This document shows positions 24,650 to 34,546 of a DNA stretch of 34,546 nucleotides, one piece after another. The position numbers and the translations under genes are program-made. Source of the DNA: Bacteroidaceae bacterium (lineage in GTDB: Bacteria; Bacteroidota; Bacteroidia; Bacteroidales; Bacteroidaceae); the NCBI GenBank assembly GCA_024680695.1, contig JAILBW010000102.1:1-34546 (forward strand), written 5' to 3'. Below the pieces are notes generated by a model. That model was not told the DNA's origin and made no database searches. It was given only the letters and a program-made list of their open reading frames with translations. Every line of letters starts with the position of its first letter. The stretch's first letter is position 1.

Positions 24650-26293
24650 TCATTCTGCCGAGGGAGTCCAGGGGGTGTACTTGTCCGAGGGGTCTGGATT
24701 GTTGTGGTTCACCAGTGCCTCGTTGTTGTTCTGCTCGGTGCGAACCATGACGTAGTTCATCCATGCTGGGCGTCCGTTGGTGTTCAGGATGCTCTGCGTG
24801 TCCTGCCAGTTTGTGCCGTTGTACCCGCGGGTCACTGACATGTTCAGTCGCTTGATGTCGAAGAACGTCTGTCCCTCGCCCCAAAGCTCCACACGCTTCT
24901 GGAAGACGATTTCCTCCACTACTGCGTCCGTAGCGCTCACGGTGCATGCATAGCTGGGATCGCGATACTGCTTCATGAAGTTTGTCACGAGCGTCACGCC
25001 CTGAGCTGCGCTCTGGTGAGCTGCGGCTTCGGCCTCGATGAAGTACATCTCTTCGACGCGCATGATGGGCGTGGCGGCGCAGCAACCGGTGTTGTAGTCA
25101 TCGGCGTTGCCCGAACCGGGACGGAACTTCACAGATGCATAAGCGGGGATGAAGTCGGCAAAATTCATTTCGGCTGACTCAGTAAAGGCAACCTGTCCGT
25201 CGAGTGCGCTTCCTGCCGGAGCTACCCATTCCTTCTTGCGCCAGTCGGTGTCAGAGATGCGTTCGTACATGCTCTTGTCGATGCAGATGTACAGGTCGGT
25301 AGCGGGGCCAGTGTAGCCGAAGGTGCTCTGGTTGCTTGCCCAGGATGTCCAGTTCACGATACCAGTCTGGACGCATTCGCTCTCGCTTGTAGGCTGGAGT
25401 GCCCACATGAAGTCAGTGGCAGTGTTGTAGCCAGCCTTCGTGTCGAGGGCTTTGGCTTCGGTGAGGGGAACAGACTTCGTCTCATCGATGGCTTTGCGGG
25501 CATAGAGCTGTGCGTTGGGATAGTCCTCGATCCACATGTACAGACGTGCCTTCAGGCCATATACACAAGCCAGGTCGGGCAGAGTTTGTCCTTGTGTGGA
25601 ACTCAGCTTGCCGATATACTGCTCAGCCTTGTCCAGATCGGCCAGTATCTTGGCTGCCATATCGGCGCGCGGCAAGCGTGGGTTGTTCGATGCCTGCTTC
25701 GAAGTGGTGGTCTCGTCCACCCAGGGCACGGTGAGGCCTGTTACATCGAAACCCTCGTCGTTCTTGGTGAAGATGTCGTTAGGCAAGAACTCATACATGC
25801 GTGCCATGTCGAGATACAGCAATGAGCGGAAGGCCAAGGCAGCGCCCAGGTAGCCCTGCTGTTCGTCGGTGGCGTTCTCGGGGTTAACGGCACCGATGAC
25901 GTTGTTCACTGAAAGCATGAAGCCCCAGTGGAAGTTCCAGATGAACTGTGCACGGCGGTAGCCGTCGCCCATCTGCTTGTTCTGTGCCCAGTAGTAGAAG
26001 TGCCATCCGTAGCCGATGCCGGCACCGCTTTGGCAATAGTCGCCTGTCATCATGTCGCGGATAATCATCTGTGCGGGATATCCGAAGAAACTGTGACTCG
26101 ATGCGTCGTCCCAGATGCTGATTGCCTTTGCAGGCATACCCAGTGCCATGGCCTCGGTCGAGGAGGGCGACTCTTGCACCTGTTCCTCAGTGGCCATGTC
26201 GGAGAGTGGGAAGGTTTCTTCGATGCAGCCGGTCAGCATGGCCAGGCCGAGCATAACTCCCACTCCGAGAAATATTCTGTGTGTCTTTTTCAT
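24650..26293 (-). CDS. SusD/RagB-family surface lipoprotein
   Basis: The 547-aa product has lipobox LTGC (Cys23) followed by acidic residues, and the alpha-helical TPR-like architecture of SusD/RagB: the N-terminal SusD-like domain with AALAFRSLLYLDMARMYEF (about 150-170), and the C-terminal SusD domain with MRVEEMYFIEAEAAAH and VVEEIVFQKRVELWGEGQTFFDIKRL. SusD proteins form the lid of the SusC transporter and capture oligomeric substrate. It follows susC by 45 bp and is followed by the surface lipoprotein. Glycan versus peptide specificity cannot be read from it; RagB of Porphyromonas gingivalis is a peptide-binding precedent. Confidence 0.95.
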   Translation of the reverse strand: MKKTHRIFLGVGVMLGLAMLTGCIEETFPLSDMATEEQVQESPSSTEAMALGMPAKAISIWDDASSHSFFGYPAQMIIRDMMTGDYCQSGAGIGYGWHFYYWAQNKQMGDGYRRAQFIWNFHWGFMLSVNNVIGAVNPENATDEQQGYLGAALAFRSLLYLDMARMYEFLPNDIFTKNDEGFDVTGLTVPWVDETTTSKQASNNPRLPRADMAAKILADLDKAEQYIGKLSSTQGQTLPDLACVYGLKARLYMWIEDYPNAQLYARKAIDETKSVPLTEAKALDTKAGYNTATDFMWALQPTSESECVQTGIVNWTSWASNQSTFGYTGPATDLYICIDKSMYERISDTDWRKKEWVAPAGSALDGQVAFTESAEMNFADFIPAYASVKFRPGSGNADDYNTGCCAATPIMRVEEMYFIEAEAAAHQSAAQGVTLVTNFMKQYRDPSYACTVSATDAVVEEIVFQKRVELWGEGQTFFDIKRLNMSVTRGYNGTNWQDTQSILNTNGRPAWMNYVMVRTEQNNNEALVNHNNPDPSDKYTPWTPSAE

Positions 26294-26338
26294 ATCCTAT
26301 ATATATTTATATGTATGATGTTGAATGGTGAGATGTCG

Positions 26339-29300
26339 TTAGAAGCTCAGCTGTACGCCGCCGCTGATGCTGCGGATGGGGCTGTAATAGCGGGGATTGC
26401 TGTCGCCCATCAGGTTCTGGCGCGGATCGAGGCCCTTGCGTGCCGACCACAGGTATACGTTGTCAGCCACGGCATAGACGCGAATCTTCTTGAAGCCAGC
26501 CTTGCGCAGGAGGTCCTTCGGCAGCGTGTAGCCAAATGTGATATTGTTCAGCGAGAGGAAGCGTGCGCTGGTCAGGAAGCGGTCGGCCGAATAGTAGGTG
26601 TCGCCGGCATTGAGGCGCGGGAGGTTGCTGTTCGGATTCGATGGACTCCAGTAGTTGAGGATATCCTTGTGGAAGCCGTATCCAGCGTTGAAGTTCATCA
26701 AGCCTGCATAGCCCGAGTCGTTCACTGTGCCTCCCAGCTGATACTGGAAGTCTACACTCAGGTCGAAGCCCTTGGCCTCCACGCTGGTGCCGAAGCCGCC
26801 ATACACGTCGGGCAGTGCATCGCCCCAGATGAAGTCGTCGGCTGCGCTGTAGCTTGTGGTGGCATAGATGGATTCCACCTTCTTCGTGCCGTCGGCGTTC
26901 TTTACTACGTCGCCGTTGGCATCGGTGACATACTTGTTCTTATAGTACATGGCCAGTCCGTCCTTCGAGGGGTCGTAGGCTGTCTCGTCGGTTTTATTCC
27001 AAGTCTCGGAGTTGTAGATGCCGGCGAACTTGCGGCCGAACATCGTGTAGCGTGACATGCCTTCGGTGTAGAAATAGCCTTCGCTGCTGTAGCCCATGTG
27101 GCCATCCATATCCTGAGTCTTGCGGCTCTCTGCCAACTCGGTAATCTTGTTGCTGTTCGTGGCCATGTTGGCGTAGGCGCTCCATGTGAAGTCCTTCGTG
27201 CGGATGATGTCGCCGCGCACCTCAATCTCGATACCATGGTTGCGCATATTGCCGACGTTGGCATAAGACGATGTGTAACCGTATGAGGGTGCATTGGGTA
27301 CACTGCTGATGAGGTCGTTCGAGTGGTTGTTGTAGTACTCGATTGTTCCGCTCAGGCGCTCGCCGAAGAGGGCGAAGTCAACGCCGACGTTGAACTTGGT
27401 GTTCTTCTCCCACGAGAGTTTCTCGTTCTTTCCCAGTGTGCGAGGCACGAGGCTGACGGTGTTGTTCGAGTTCGTGATGTCGTAGCGGTTCGTGTAGTAC
27501 CAGCCGTTCAGACTGTTGTCGTTACCGTTCTCGCCGTAGCTGACTTTGAGCTTCAGCATGTCCACCCAGTCGGCGTTGAAGAAACTCTCTTTGTTGATCA
27601 TCCATCCGGCGCTGGCCGACCAGAAGGTACCCCAGCGGTGGTCGGGATGGAATATGGAGGAAGCCTGACGCATTACAGAGCCGTGTACGTAGTAGCGCTC
27701 GTCGTAGTTATACATGGCGCGAGCCAGCCATGACTCCGTGTTGTACTCTACCATTTCCGAACCAGTCTGATCCAGTACCACGGCACCGTCCAGTTCCTTG
27801 TTCTTCTGCGAGAACATGTTGTGCTTCTGGCCGTAGAGGTCATACTCGCGGGTACGGTAGTATTCGTGTGCCACGGTAGCCTCGATGTTGTGGAGACCAT
27901 AGCTCTGCTGCCAGTTTATGCGCTGCTGGAAGTTGTTGCTCAGGCGCTTGTAGTCCTCCTGTGTGGTAGTACCGTTCTGCGTGCGATACTGTCCGAAGTA
28001 GGGGTTCTGGACGTTCGTGTAGCGATACTCGCGGAAGTACACGTTGTTGATGCTCGTCACCGTGAATCCGTAGGGCAGGTAGAGGTCGATGGTTCCCGTG
28101 CCGTTCAGCGTGTTGCCCGTTTGGGAACGTGTGTCGACCAGAATGTCACTCAGGGGGTTGGACTGCCCCATGTAGGGACGTGCGATGCCCAGTCCGCTGG
28201 TAGCGTCGCCGTAGTCATAGTCCACCATCTTTGTCGTCTGGTTGTAGATGCGGTTGCCCTGTCCGTCGCGCATATAGACGGGATAGATGGGAGCCAGATA
28301 CTGGAGGGCGAAGAGGTTGCCAGAACTGTTGGTGCCTTCACCGTTGTTCGAGCTGTTGTCCAGATAGTCGCGGTTGTAGTGCGAATAGCTTACGTTCTCG
28401 GTCACCTTCAACCACTTCTTCAGCATGTAGTCGGCCTTCAGCATACCCGTGAAGCGCTCGTAATTCGAAACGTCGGTGATACCGTCGGTGTTCAAGTAGT
28501 CCACGCTGGTGTAGTAGCTGCCTTTCTCCGTCGATCCATTGGCGTTCACCGTGTATTGCTGGCGCAGTCCGTGGTGATAGGTTTCGTCGTTCCAGTTGTC
28601 GGGAATCAGGGTGTAGGGGTTTCCGTCGCGGCCGATGACCACGTTGCCGAGCGTAGCGGCGGGGTTCAGTCGTCCGTTCTGTCCGATGAGGGCCTGTCCG
28701 TTGGCCAGATTGTACACATTGTAGCCCAGTCCGAAGCCGCCTGTGCGGTCAATCAGATTGTCGTTGGCCCACTGCCATGCTGCAGTTGCATTCTTGCCAA
28801 GCTGATTGGTTGCGTAGTTCTTCAGTCCTTCGTAGTAGGTCTCATAGTATCCTGCAGGACTGCTGATGACGTCGTAGTTGCGGCTGGCCTTCATGTTCGA
28901 GCCCCACTTCATGTCGACGCTGATTTCTGCATCGCGGTTTTTCTTGCCGCTCTTGGTAGTGATGAGGATGACGCCATTACCACCACGAGCACCGTAGAGT
29001 GCTGTCGAGGCAGCATCCTTGAGCACTGTCATCGATTCGATGTCGGTCGGGTTGATGTCGTTCATCGTGCCGTCGAAGGGAGAACCGTCGAGTACGATGA
29101 GAGGACTCATGCCTGCGATGAGCGAGTTGAAGCCGCGGATGCGGATGGACGGCACGCTACCCGGCTGTCCTGAAGGATTGTAGATCTGTACGCCAGAGGC
29201 TTTTCCCTTCAGAGCGTCGATGGGGTTGATGACCTGCACCTTGCCTATCTCCGAGGCATCCAGGATGGAGGCAGAGCCGGTGAATGACGACTTCTTCTGC

Positions 29301-29632
29301 TGTCCGTAGGCCACGACCATCACTTCGTCCATAGCCTTCACGTCGGGGATGAGGATGACGTTCATCGAAGGGCTGATGGGCACTTCGGCTGTCTTCATGC
29401 CCATAAAGGAAATGATGAGGGTCTTGCTCCCATTGGGGACATTGCCCAGTGTGAACTTGCCATCGATATCCGTGAGTGTACCCTGTGTGGTACCCTGCAC
29501 CTTGACCGAGGCTCCGGGAATCGGCTCGCCCGTCTCGCTGTCGGTAACCGTACCGGTCACTCGCTTCTGGGCCAGCGCCATGCTTGCGGTCATGAACGCG
29601 CAAGCAAGGAAAAACAAAATTCTTTTACCCAT
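26339..29632 (-). CDS. SusC/RagA-family TonB-dependent outer-membrane transporter
   Basis: The 1097-aa protein has a signal peptide (about 1-21, cleaved after ALAQ), a carboxypeptidase-regulatory-like domain (about 24-95; VTGTVTDSETGEPIPGASV, then DGKFTLGNVPNG), the TonB-box area around DEVMVVAYG, a plug domain (about 115-230; ALKGKASGVQIYNPSGQPG, SIRIRGFNSL, VLKDAASTALYGARGGNGVI), a 22-strand barrel and a terminal Phe. It imports large substrates with SusD using TonB energy. It begins the susC-susD-lipoprotein-protease operon, behind a promoter with a leader of about 165-170 nt. No SusR, HTCS or sigma/anti-sigma pair is adjacent; the only nearby regulator candidate is the 48-aa HTH ORF upstream. 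Confidence 0.97.
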   Translation of the reverse strand: MGKRILFFLACAFMTASMALAQKRVTGTVTDSETGEPIPGASVKVQGTTQGTLTDIDGKFTLGNVPNGSKTLIISFMGMKTAEVPISPSMNVILIPDVKAMDEVMVVAYGQQKKSSFTGSASILDASEIGKVQVINPIDALKGKASGVQIYNPSGQPGSVPSIRIRGFNSLIAGMSPLIVLDGSPFDGTMNDINPTDIESMTVLKDAASTALYGARGGNGVILITTKSGKKNRDAEISVDMKWGSNMKASRNYDVISSPAGYYETYYEGLKNYATNQLGKNATAAWQWANDNLIDRTGGFGLGYNVYNLANGQALIGQNGRLNPAATLGNVVIGRDGNPYTLIPDNWNDETYHHGLRQQYTVNANGSTEKGSYYTSVDYLNTDGITDVSNYERFTGMLKADYMLKKWLKVTENVSYSHYNRDYLDNSSNNGEGTNSSGNLFALQYLAPIYPVYMRDGQGNRIYNQTTKMVDYDYGDATSGLGIARPYMGQSNPLSDILVDTRSQTGNTLNGTGTIDLYLPYGFTVTSINNVYFREYRYTNVQNPYFGQYRTQNGTTTQEDYKRLSNNFQQRINWQQSYGLHNIEATVAHEYYRTREYDLYGQKHNMFSQKNKELDGAVVLDQTGSEMVEYNTESWLARAMYNYDERYYVHGSVMRQASSIFHPDHRWGTFWSASAGWMINKESFFNADWVDMLKLKVSYGENGNDNSLNGWYYTNRYDITNSNNTVSLVPRTLGKNEKLSWEKNTKFNVGVDFALFGERLSGTIEYYNNHSNDLISSVPNAPSYGYTSSYANVGNMRNHGIEIEVRGDIIRTKDFTWSAYANMATNSNKITELAESRKTQDMDGHMGYSSEGYFYTEGMSRYTMFGRKFAGIYNSETWNKTDETAYDPSKDGLAMYYKNKYVTDANGDVVKNADGTKKVESIYATTSYSAADDFIWGDALPDVYGGFGTSVEAKGFDLSVDFQYQLGGTVNDSGYAGLMNFNAGYGFHKDILNYWSPSNPNSNLPRLNAGDTYYSADRFLTSARFLSLNNITFGYTLPKDLLRKAGFKKIRVYAVADNVYLWSARKGLDPRQNLMGDSNPRYYSPIRSISGGVQLSF

Positions 29633-29699
29633 GTTGATTGTGTTAATTGTTTGTAATTTGATATAATTGGTTTTCGTTTGTTCGTACTACATTATATAT

Positions 29700-29728
29700 A
29701 TACGCACGCACACGCACACGCGCACGCA
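29700..29728. repeat. CACGCA-type simple repeat in the susC leader
   Basis: Alternating ACGC/CACGCA units just after an AT run (ATATATATA) form a purine-pyrimidine alternating tract within the predicted 5' untranslated region of susC. Such tracts can adopt Z-DNA and are slippage-prone; no gene is present. Confidence 0.6.
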
Positions 29729-29807
29729 TGCTGTTGGTGTCCCGAATAAAGGGTCGTTTTTTGATGCAATTCCATCGGTGTATTCCATCTGCAATTTATT
29801 CAGCGTG

Positions 29808-29838
29808 CAAAATTAGACAAAATTCTTAAAAAACGCAA
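29808..29838 (-). promoter_or_regulatory. Putative promoter of the susC operon
   Basis: TAATTTTG on the minus strand (29808-29815) fits TAnnTTTG, with TTG at 29836-29838 and a 20-bp spacer. The predicted leader of about 165-170 nt is long for this window, leaving room for post-transcriptional control. Confidence 0.6.
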
Positions 29839-29880
29839 GTAGAATGCAAAAGAATGTTTCTTTTTGGCCTAAAAAAGTTA

Positions 29881-30027
29881 TTATTTGTTATTTTCCGCAC
29901 CACTATGGTGCGTTATTCCCAGCTCTTCTTCATGACAAAAGCGATAGAGCGTATTGCGGCTCACACCAAGTCGGAGTGCGATTTCCTTCATGCTGACATC
30001 TTGCTCGAAGAGCTGTCGAACCCGCAT
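29881..30027 (-). CDS. 48-aa helix-turn-helix small ORF
   Basis: The minus strand from ATG 30027 to TAA 29881 encodes 48 residues. Nearly half form a clear helix-turn-helix of the resolvase/Hin C-terminal or homeodomain-like type: FEQDVSMKEIALRLGVSRNT then LYRF. The rest is a short polar tail. A stop codon directly precedes the ATG, so no longer protein exists in this frame. It may be a genuine mini-regulator for the adjacent susC operon or a relic of a recombinase or transcription factor. It lies between the valS terminator and the susC promoter, with no clear promoter or Shine-Dalgarno sequence of its own. Confidence 0.5.
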   Translation of the reverse strand: MRVRQLFEQDVSMKEIALRLGVSRNTLYRFCHEEELGITHHSGAENNK

Positions 30028-30062
30028 TTACGTCCGCGGCGGAAGGAAGTACACTAAGAAGT

Positions 30063-30097
30063 AAAAAAGGAGAGCCCCGGAATATCTTGGAGCTCTC
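30063..30097 (-). terminator. Intrinsic terminator of valS
   Basis: GAGAGCTCC pairs with GGGGCTCTC (one G-U pair, 10-nt loop), then C and TTTTTT on the minus strand, 43 bp after the valS stop. A classical rho-independent terminator closing the mazG-valS transcript. Confidence 0.85.
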
Positions 30098-30139
30098 TTC
30101 TTTATAGGATTTGAAAGGCGAGGGTGACCTCGGCTTCTT

Positions 30140-32920
<2,781 letters not shown>

Positions 32921-32965
32921 TATAGTATATGTTATTTAGTTGTAAAATCTGCTCGTGTCAGGCAG

Positions 32966-33808
32966 TCATTCCCCACCCTGCACGGGGGAATCAGGGGGGA
33001 GGACCTGCCGTTCCAGCTTCTTAGCTTCCTCCCAGATGGCATCCATCTCGGCAAGTGTCATATCTGTGAGCGGCTTGCCGATACGGATGCTATGCTCCTC
33101 GAGGTAAGTGAAGCGGCGGATAAACTTGCGGTTGGTGCGTTCCAGGGCATTGTCGGGATTGAGCTTATACAGGCGTGCGGCATTGATGACGGAAAAGAGA
33201 AAGTCGCCAAGTTCGTCGGTGCTCTTCTCCTTGTCCTCACGCGCCAGTTCCACTTCCAGTTCGCCGAGCTCCTCACGCACCTTGTCCCAAACCTGCTCGC
33301 GTGTGTCCCAGTCGAACCCTACCCCACGCGCCTTGTCCTGGATGCGATAGGCTTTTATCAGAGAGGGCAATGCGTCGGGTACACCGCTGAGGACGCGCTT
33401 GTTACCGCCTTTCTCTTTGACCTTCAGCTGTTCCCAGTTCTTCAGGACCTGGTCAACGGTAATCTCACCTTTCTCTATACGCTCTGCCTCGGGGCCGAAG
33501 ACGTGTGGATGGCGGTAGATCAGTTTGTCGCACAGCTTGTTGCAGACATCGGCAATGTCGAAGTCGCCTGTCTCTGAACCTATCTTCGCGTAGAAGACGA
33601 TATGCAGGAGGACATCTCCCAGCTCTTTGCAAATTTCCGTCTGATCGTCTTTGATGATAGCATCGGCCAGCTCATAAGTCTCCTCGATGGTGTTGGGACG
33701 CAGGCTTTGATTGGTCTGCTTACGATCCCATGGACATTTCTCACGGAGGTCGTCCATCACGTCCAGCAACCGACCAAAGGCCGCTAATTTCTCTTCTCTT
33801 GTATGCAT
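32966..33808 (-). CDS. mazG: Nucleoside triphosphate pyrophosphohydrolase MazG
   Basis: From the ATG at 33808 the product is 280 aa and has the tandem MazG domain plan of the E. coli enzyme (263 aa). Domain 1 has LREKCPWDRKQTNQSL and EETYELADAI with KELGDVLLHIVFYA; domain 2 has VREELGELEVEL and DELGDFLFSVINAARL. The EExxE/ELGD acidic motifs bind Mg2+. It hydrolyses NTPs, including non-canonical ones, to NMP and pyrophosphate. The last residues (QVLPPDSPVQGGE) extend past the usual end and are coded by a REP-like repeat. A -7 promoter element lies 19 nt before the start, and valS follows. Confidence 0.95.
   Translation of the reverse strand: MHTREEKLAAFGRLLDVMDDLREKCPWDRKQTNQSLRPNTIEETYELADAIIKDDQTEICKELGDVLLHIVFYAKIGSETGDFDIADVCNKLCDKLIYRHPHVFGPEAERIEKGEITVDQVLKNWEQLKVKEKGGNKRVLSGVPDALPSLIKAYRIQDKARGVGFDWDTREQVWDKVREELGELEVELAREDKEKSTDELGDFLFSVINAARLYKLNPDNALERTNRKFIRRFTYLEEHSIRIGKPLTDMTLAEMDAIWEEAKKLERQVLPPDSPVQGGE
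32967..33005 (-). repeat. REP-like palindromic repeat, copy B, at the mazG 3' end
   Basis: On the minus strand this reads CCTCCCCCCTG, then a palindrome-like CCCC/GTGCAGGG/GGGG stretch (ATTCCCC and GGGGAAT arms, 7 bp), and provides the last residues and stop of mazG. It matches copy A with a few substitutions and a 2-3 bp gap, in opposite orientation. Confidence 0.7.
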
Positions 33809-33827
33809 GATGATGCGATTTTGGGCG

Positions 33828-33835
33828 CAAAGGTA
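33828..33835 (-). promoter_or_regulatory. -7 element of the mazG-valS promoter
   Basis: TACCTTTG on the minus strand, 19 nt before the mazG ATG. The nearest TTTG (33859-33862) is 23 bp upstream, so the -33 element is poor. Confidence 0.55.
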
Positions 33836-34164
33836 ATAAAATCTATTGGAATATAGTGCAAAATCATTGCGGAAAAGCAACCTTTGCAGCAAAAAACGGC
33901 ACACGGATGAGAAAGAGAATCACGTTATTGCCGGCAATAAGCCCGCATCACCAGCCAAGGCACATCTCAAAACACAGATAACCGCGTCAAGCAGTTACTG
34001 CTCAACGACAGCGGCACAACCTGCATCGCGCCCGACACGCCAACACCTCAGCGCACATGCGCAAACATCCCTGACATCCACCAAGATGAAGGGATGTGCG
34101 CTCTATGGAATCCTGTCAACAGAGGTCAACAGACACAAACGAAAAGATCGTCAGCATGCACGCG
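33836..34164. other. Intergenic region left of the 38-aa ORF
   Basis: No convincing gene is seen. It contains a perfect 16-bp palindrome TTATTGCCGGCAATAA (33925-33940) and a direct repeat GTCAACAGAG/GTCAACAGAC (34115-34134). A plus-strand AACCTTTG near 33883 resembles a weak -7 element, but only a 24-codon ORF follows. Confidence 0.5.
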
Positions 34165-34281
34165 TCAGGAATACCATACACTGGTATTGCCTGCACACTC
34201 GTCATAGCGATCGTAGTCATCGTTCAAATAGTTGTCGAGCTCATACTCTTCCTGAAAGTGCATTTTCTTTTTCGGTTTCAT
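34165..34281 (-). CDS. 38-aa Asp/Tyr-rich small protein
   Basis: From ATG 34281 to TGA 34165 the minus strand encodes a small protein with a lysine-rich start (MKPKKKMHF), an acidic Tyr/Asp/Asn-rich middle (EEYELDNYLNDDYDRYDE) and a short Ser/Trp end. A strong Shine-Dalgarno sequence (AAAGGAGGG) lies 8 nt before the ATG, unusual in this window, and a TAnnTTTG element plus a perfect hairpin lie farther upstream, so it is probably translated. No family is recognised. A 7-bp hairpin (AATACCA/TGGTATT, 34170-34188) covers the last codons. Confidence 0.6.
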   Translation of the reverse strand: MKPKKKMHFQEEYELDNYLNDDYDRYDECAGNTSVWYS

Positions 34282-34320
34282 AGCTTAGCCCTCCTTTAGG
34301 TTGAGTTTGTATTAGAAATG

Positions 34321-34343
34321 GGTGCAGAATGCTGTTCTGCACC
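34321..34343 (-). promoter_or_regulatory. 5' leader hairpin before the 38-aa ORF
   Basis: GGTGCAGAA-(5 nt)-TTCTGCACC is a perfect 9-bp stem with a 5-nt loop. It starts 1 nt downstream of the -7 element, so it would form the very 5' end of the transcript, as in stabilising or regulatory leaders. Confidence 0.65.
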
Positions 34344-34344
34344 A

Positions 34345-34352
34345 CAAAGATA
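34345..34352 (-). promoter_or_regulatory. -7 element upstream of the 38-aa ORF
   Basis: TATCTTTG on the minus strand fits TAnnTTTG. No clear -33 TTTG is seen at the normal spacing. Confidence 0.5.
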
Positions 34353-34481
34353 GGAATAAAGGTCATAAGTTGTATCGAAAGAATAAAGAAAACCGCACTC
34401 TTTTAACTCTAATTAAGAGGTGTAGAACGGACACAAAACCCTGTAGCCCCTAAAAGCGTTAAACTATGCACTAACATCGTC

Positions 34482-34541
34482 GTATCACTGGTGATACAGC
34501 TGTATTTCACTGGTGATACAAGCTCATATCATTGATGATAC
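34482..34541. repeat. Three tandem palindromes, about 22-bp spacing
   Basis: GTATCACTGGTGATAC (34482-34497) is a perfect 16-bp palindrome. Variants follow at 34502-34519 (GTATTTCACTGGTGATAC) and 34526-34541 (ATATCATTGATGATAC), joined by AGCT-containing linkers. Centres are about 22 bp apart, two helical turns. The array ends 5 bp before the window edge and may continue. Confidence 0.85.
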
Positions 34542-34546
34542 AGCTT

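Noticed and set aside
29854-30057. A 67-codon plus-strand frame upstream of susC
   Set aside because: It is the mirror of the minus-strand helix-turn-helix ORF, has no motif and no start context.
33846-34283. A 145-codon plus-strand frame in the spacer beside mazG
   Set aside because: Ser/His/Arg/Thr-rich low-complexity product, no ribosome-binding context, composition unlike neighbouring genes.
34096-34299. A 67-codon plus-strand frame with a hydrophobic stretch, resembling a small membrane toxin
   Set aside because: It is antisense to the 38-aa ORF. The hydrophobic run is the mirror of its Asp/Tyr codons (GAC to GTC, TAT to ATA), and only the minus strand has a promoter element and Shine-Dalgarno sequence.

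Overview
The window looks like chromosomal DNA of a Bacteroidales bacterium, most likely a Prevotella-like member with a moderately high GC content. The support is: SusC/SusD outer-membrane proteins, a sigma/DUF4974 anti-sigma/STN-receptor cassette, an Lnb-type (DUF4105) protein, a long SecA with a SEC-C tail, a short C-terminal motif typical of Prevotella secreted proteins, and repeated -7 elements of the form TAnnTTTG, several with a -33 TTTG or TTG 19-20 bp upstream. Everything is read from sequence alone; no database was searched.

Layout: (1) 1-828, minus: end of an arginine-type operon (argR overlapping a GNAT acetyltransferase cut by the window edge). (2) 1120-5434, minus: a three-gene cassette (ECF sigma factor, membrane anti-sigma factor, STN-domain outer-membrane receptor) joined by two ATGA overlaps. 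(3) 5435-6660: a gene-poor stretch with a 22-bp tandem repeat framed by 28-bp inverted repeats, an 8-bp tandem repeat, divergent tRNA-Phe and tRNA-Pro genes and a long hairpin. (4) 6667-12947, minus: an envelope/CoA operon coaX - FadL/PorV-like barrel - lptC - corC-like - ppiD-like, mostly with overlapping genes. (5) 13214-20001, plus: lnb-like gene, a PafA-family protein that has lost most catalytic residues, secA, and an acidic hypothetical protein. (6) 20159-29632, minus: susC, susD, a surface lipoprotein and an M6 metalloprotease, with an intrinsic terminator just before the protease. (7) 29881-33808, minus: a 48-aa helix-turn-helix ORF, valS and mazG. (8) 33809-34546: mostly non-coding, holding a 38-aa ORF with a strong Shine-Dalgarno sequence and a 5' hairpin, then tandem palindromes at the window edge.

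How they work together: much of the content serves the cell envelope. SecA drives export, the PpiD-like chaperone helps exported proteins fold, LptC moves LPS, and the Lnb-like enzyme probably N-acylates lipoproteins such as SusD and the surface lipoprotein. The SusC/SusD locus carries a secreted protease and no visible glycoside hydrolase, so it is better read as a candidate protein/peptide-acquisition locus than a glycan-utilisation locus. The points most worth follow-up are that protease-coupled SusCD locus with its internal terminator, the pseudo-phosphatase overlapping lnb, the small ORF with a hairpin leader, the terminal tandem palindromes, and the REP-like repeat pair inside the ends of mazG and valS.
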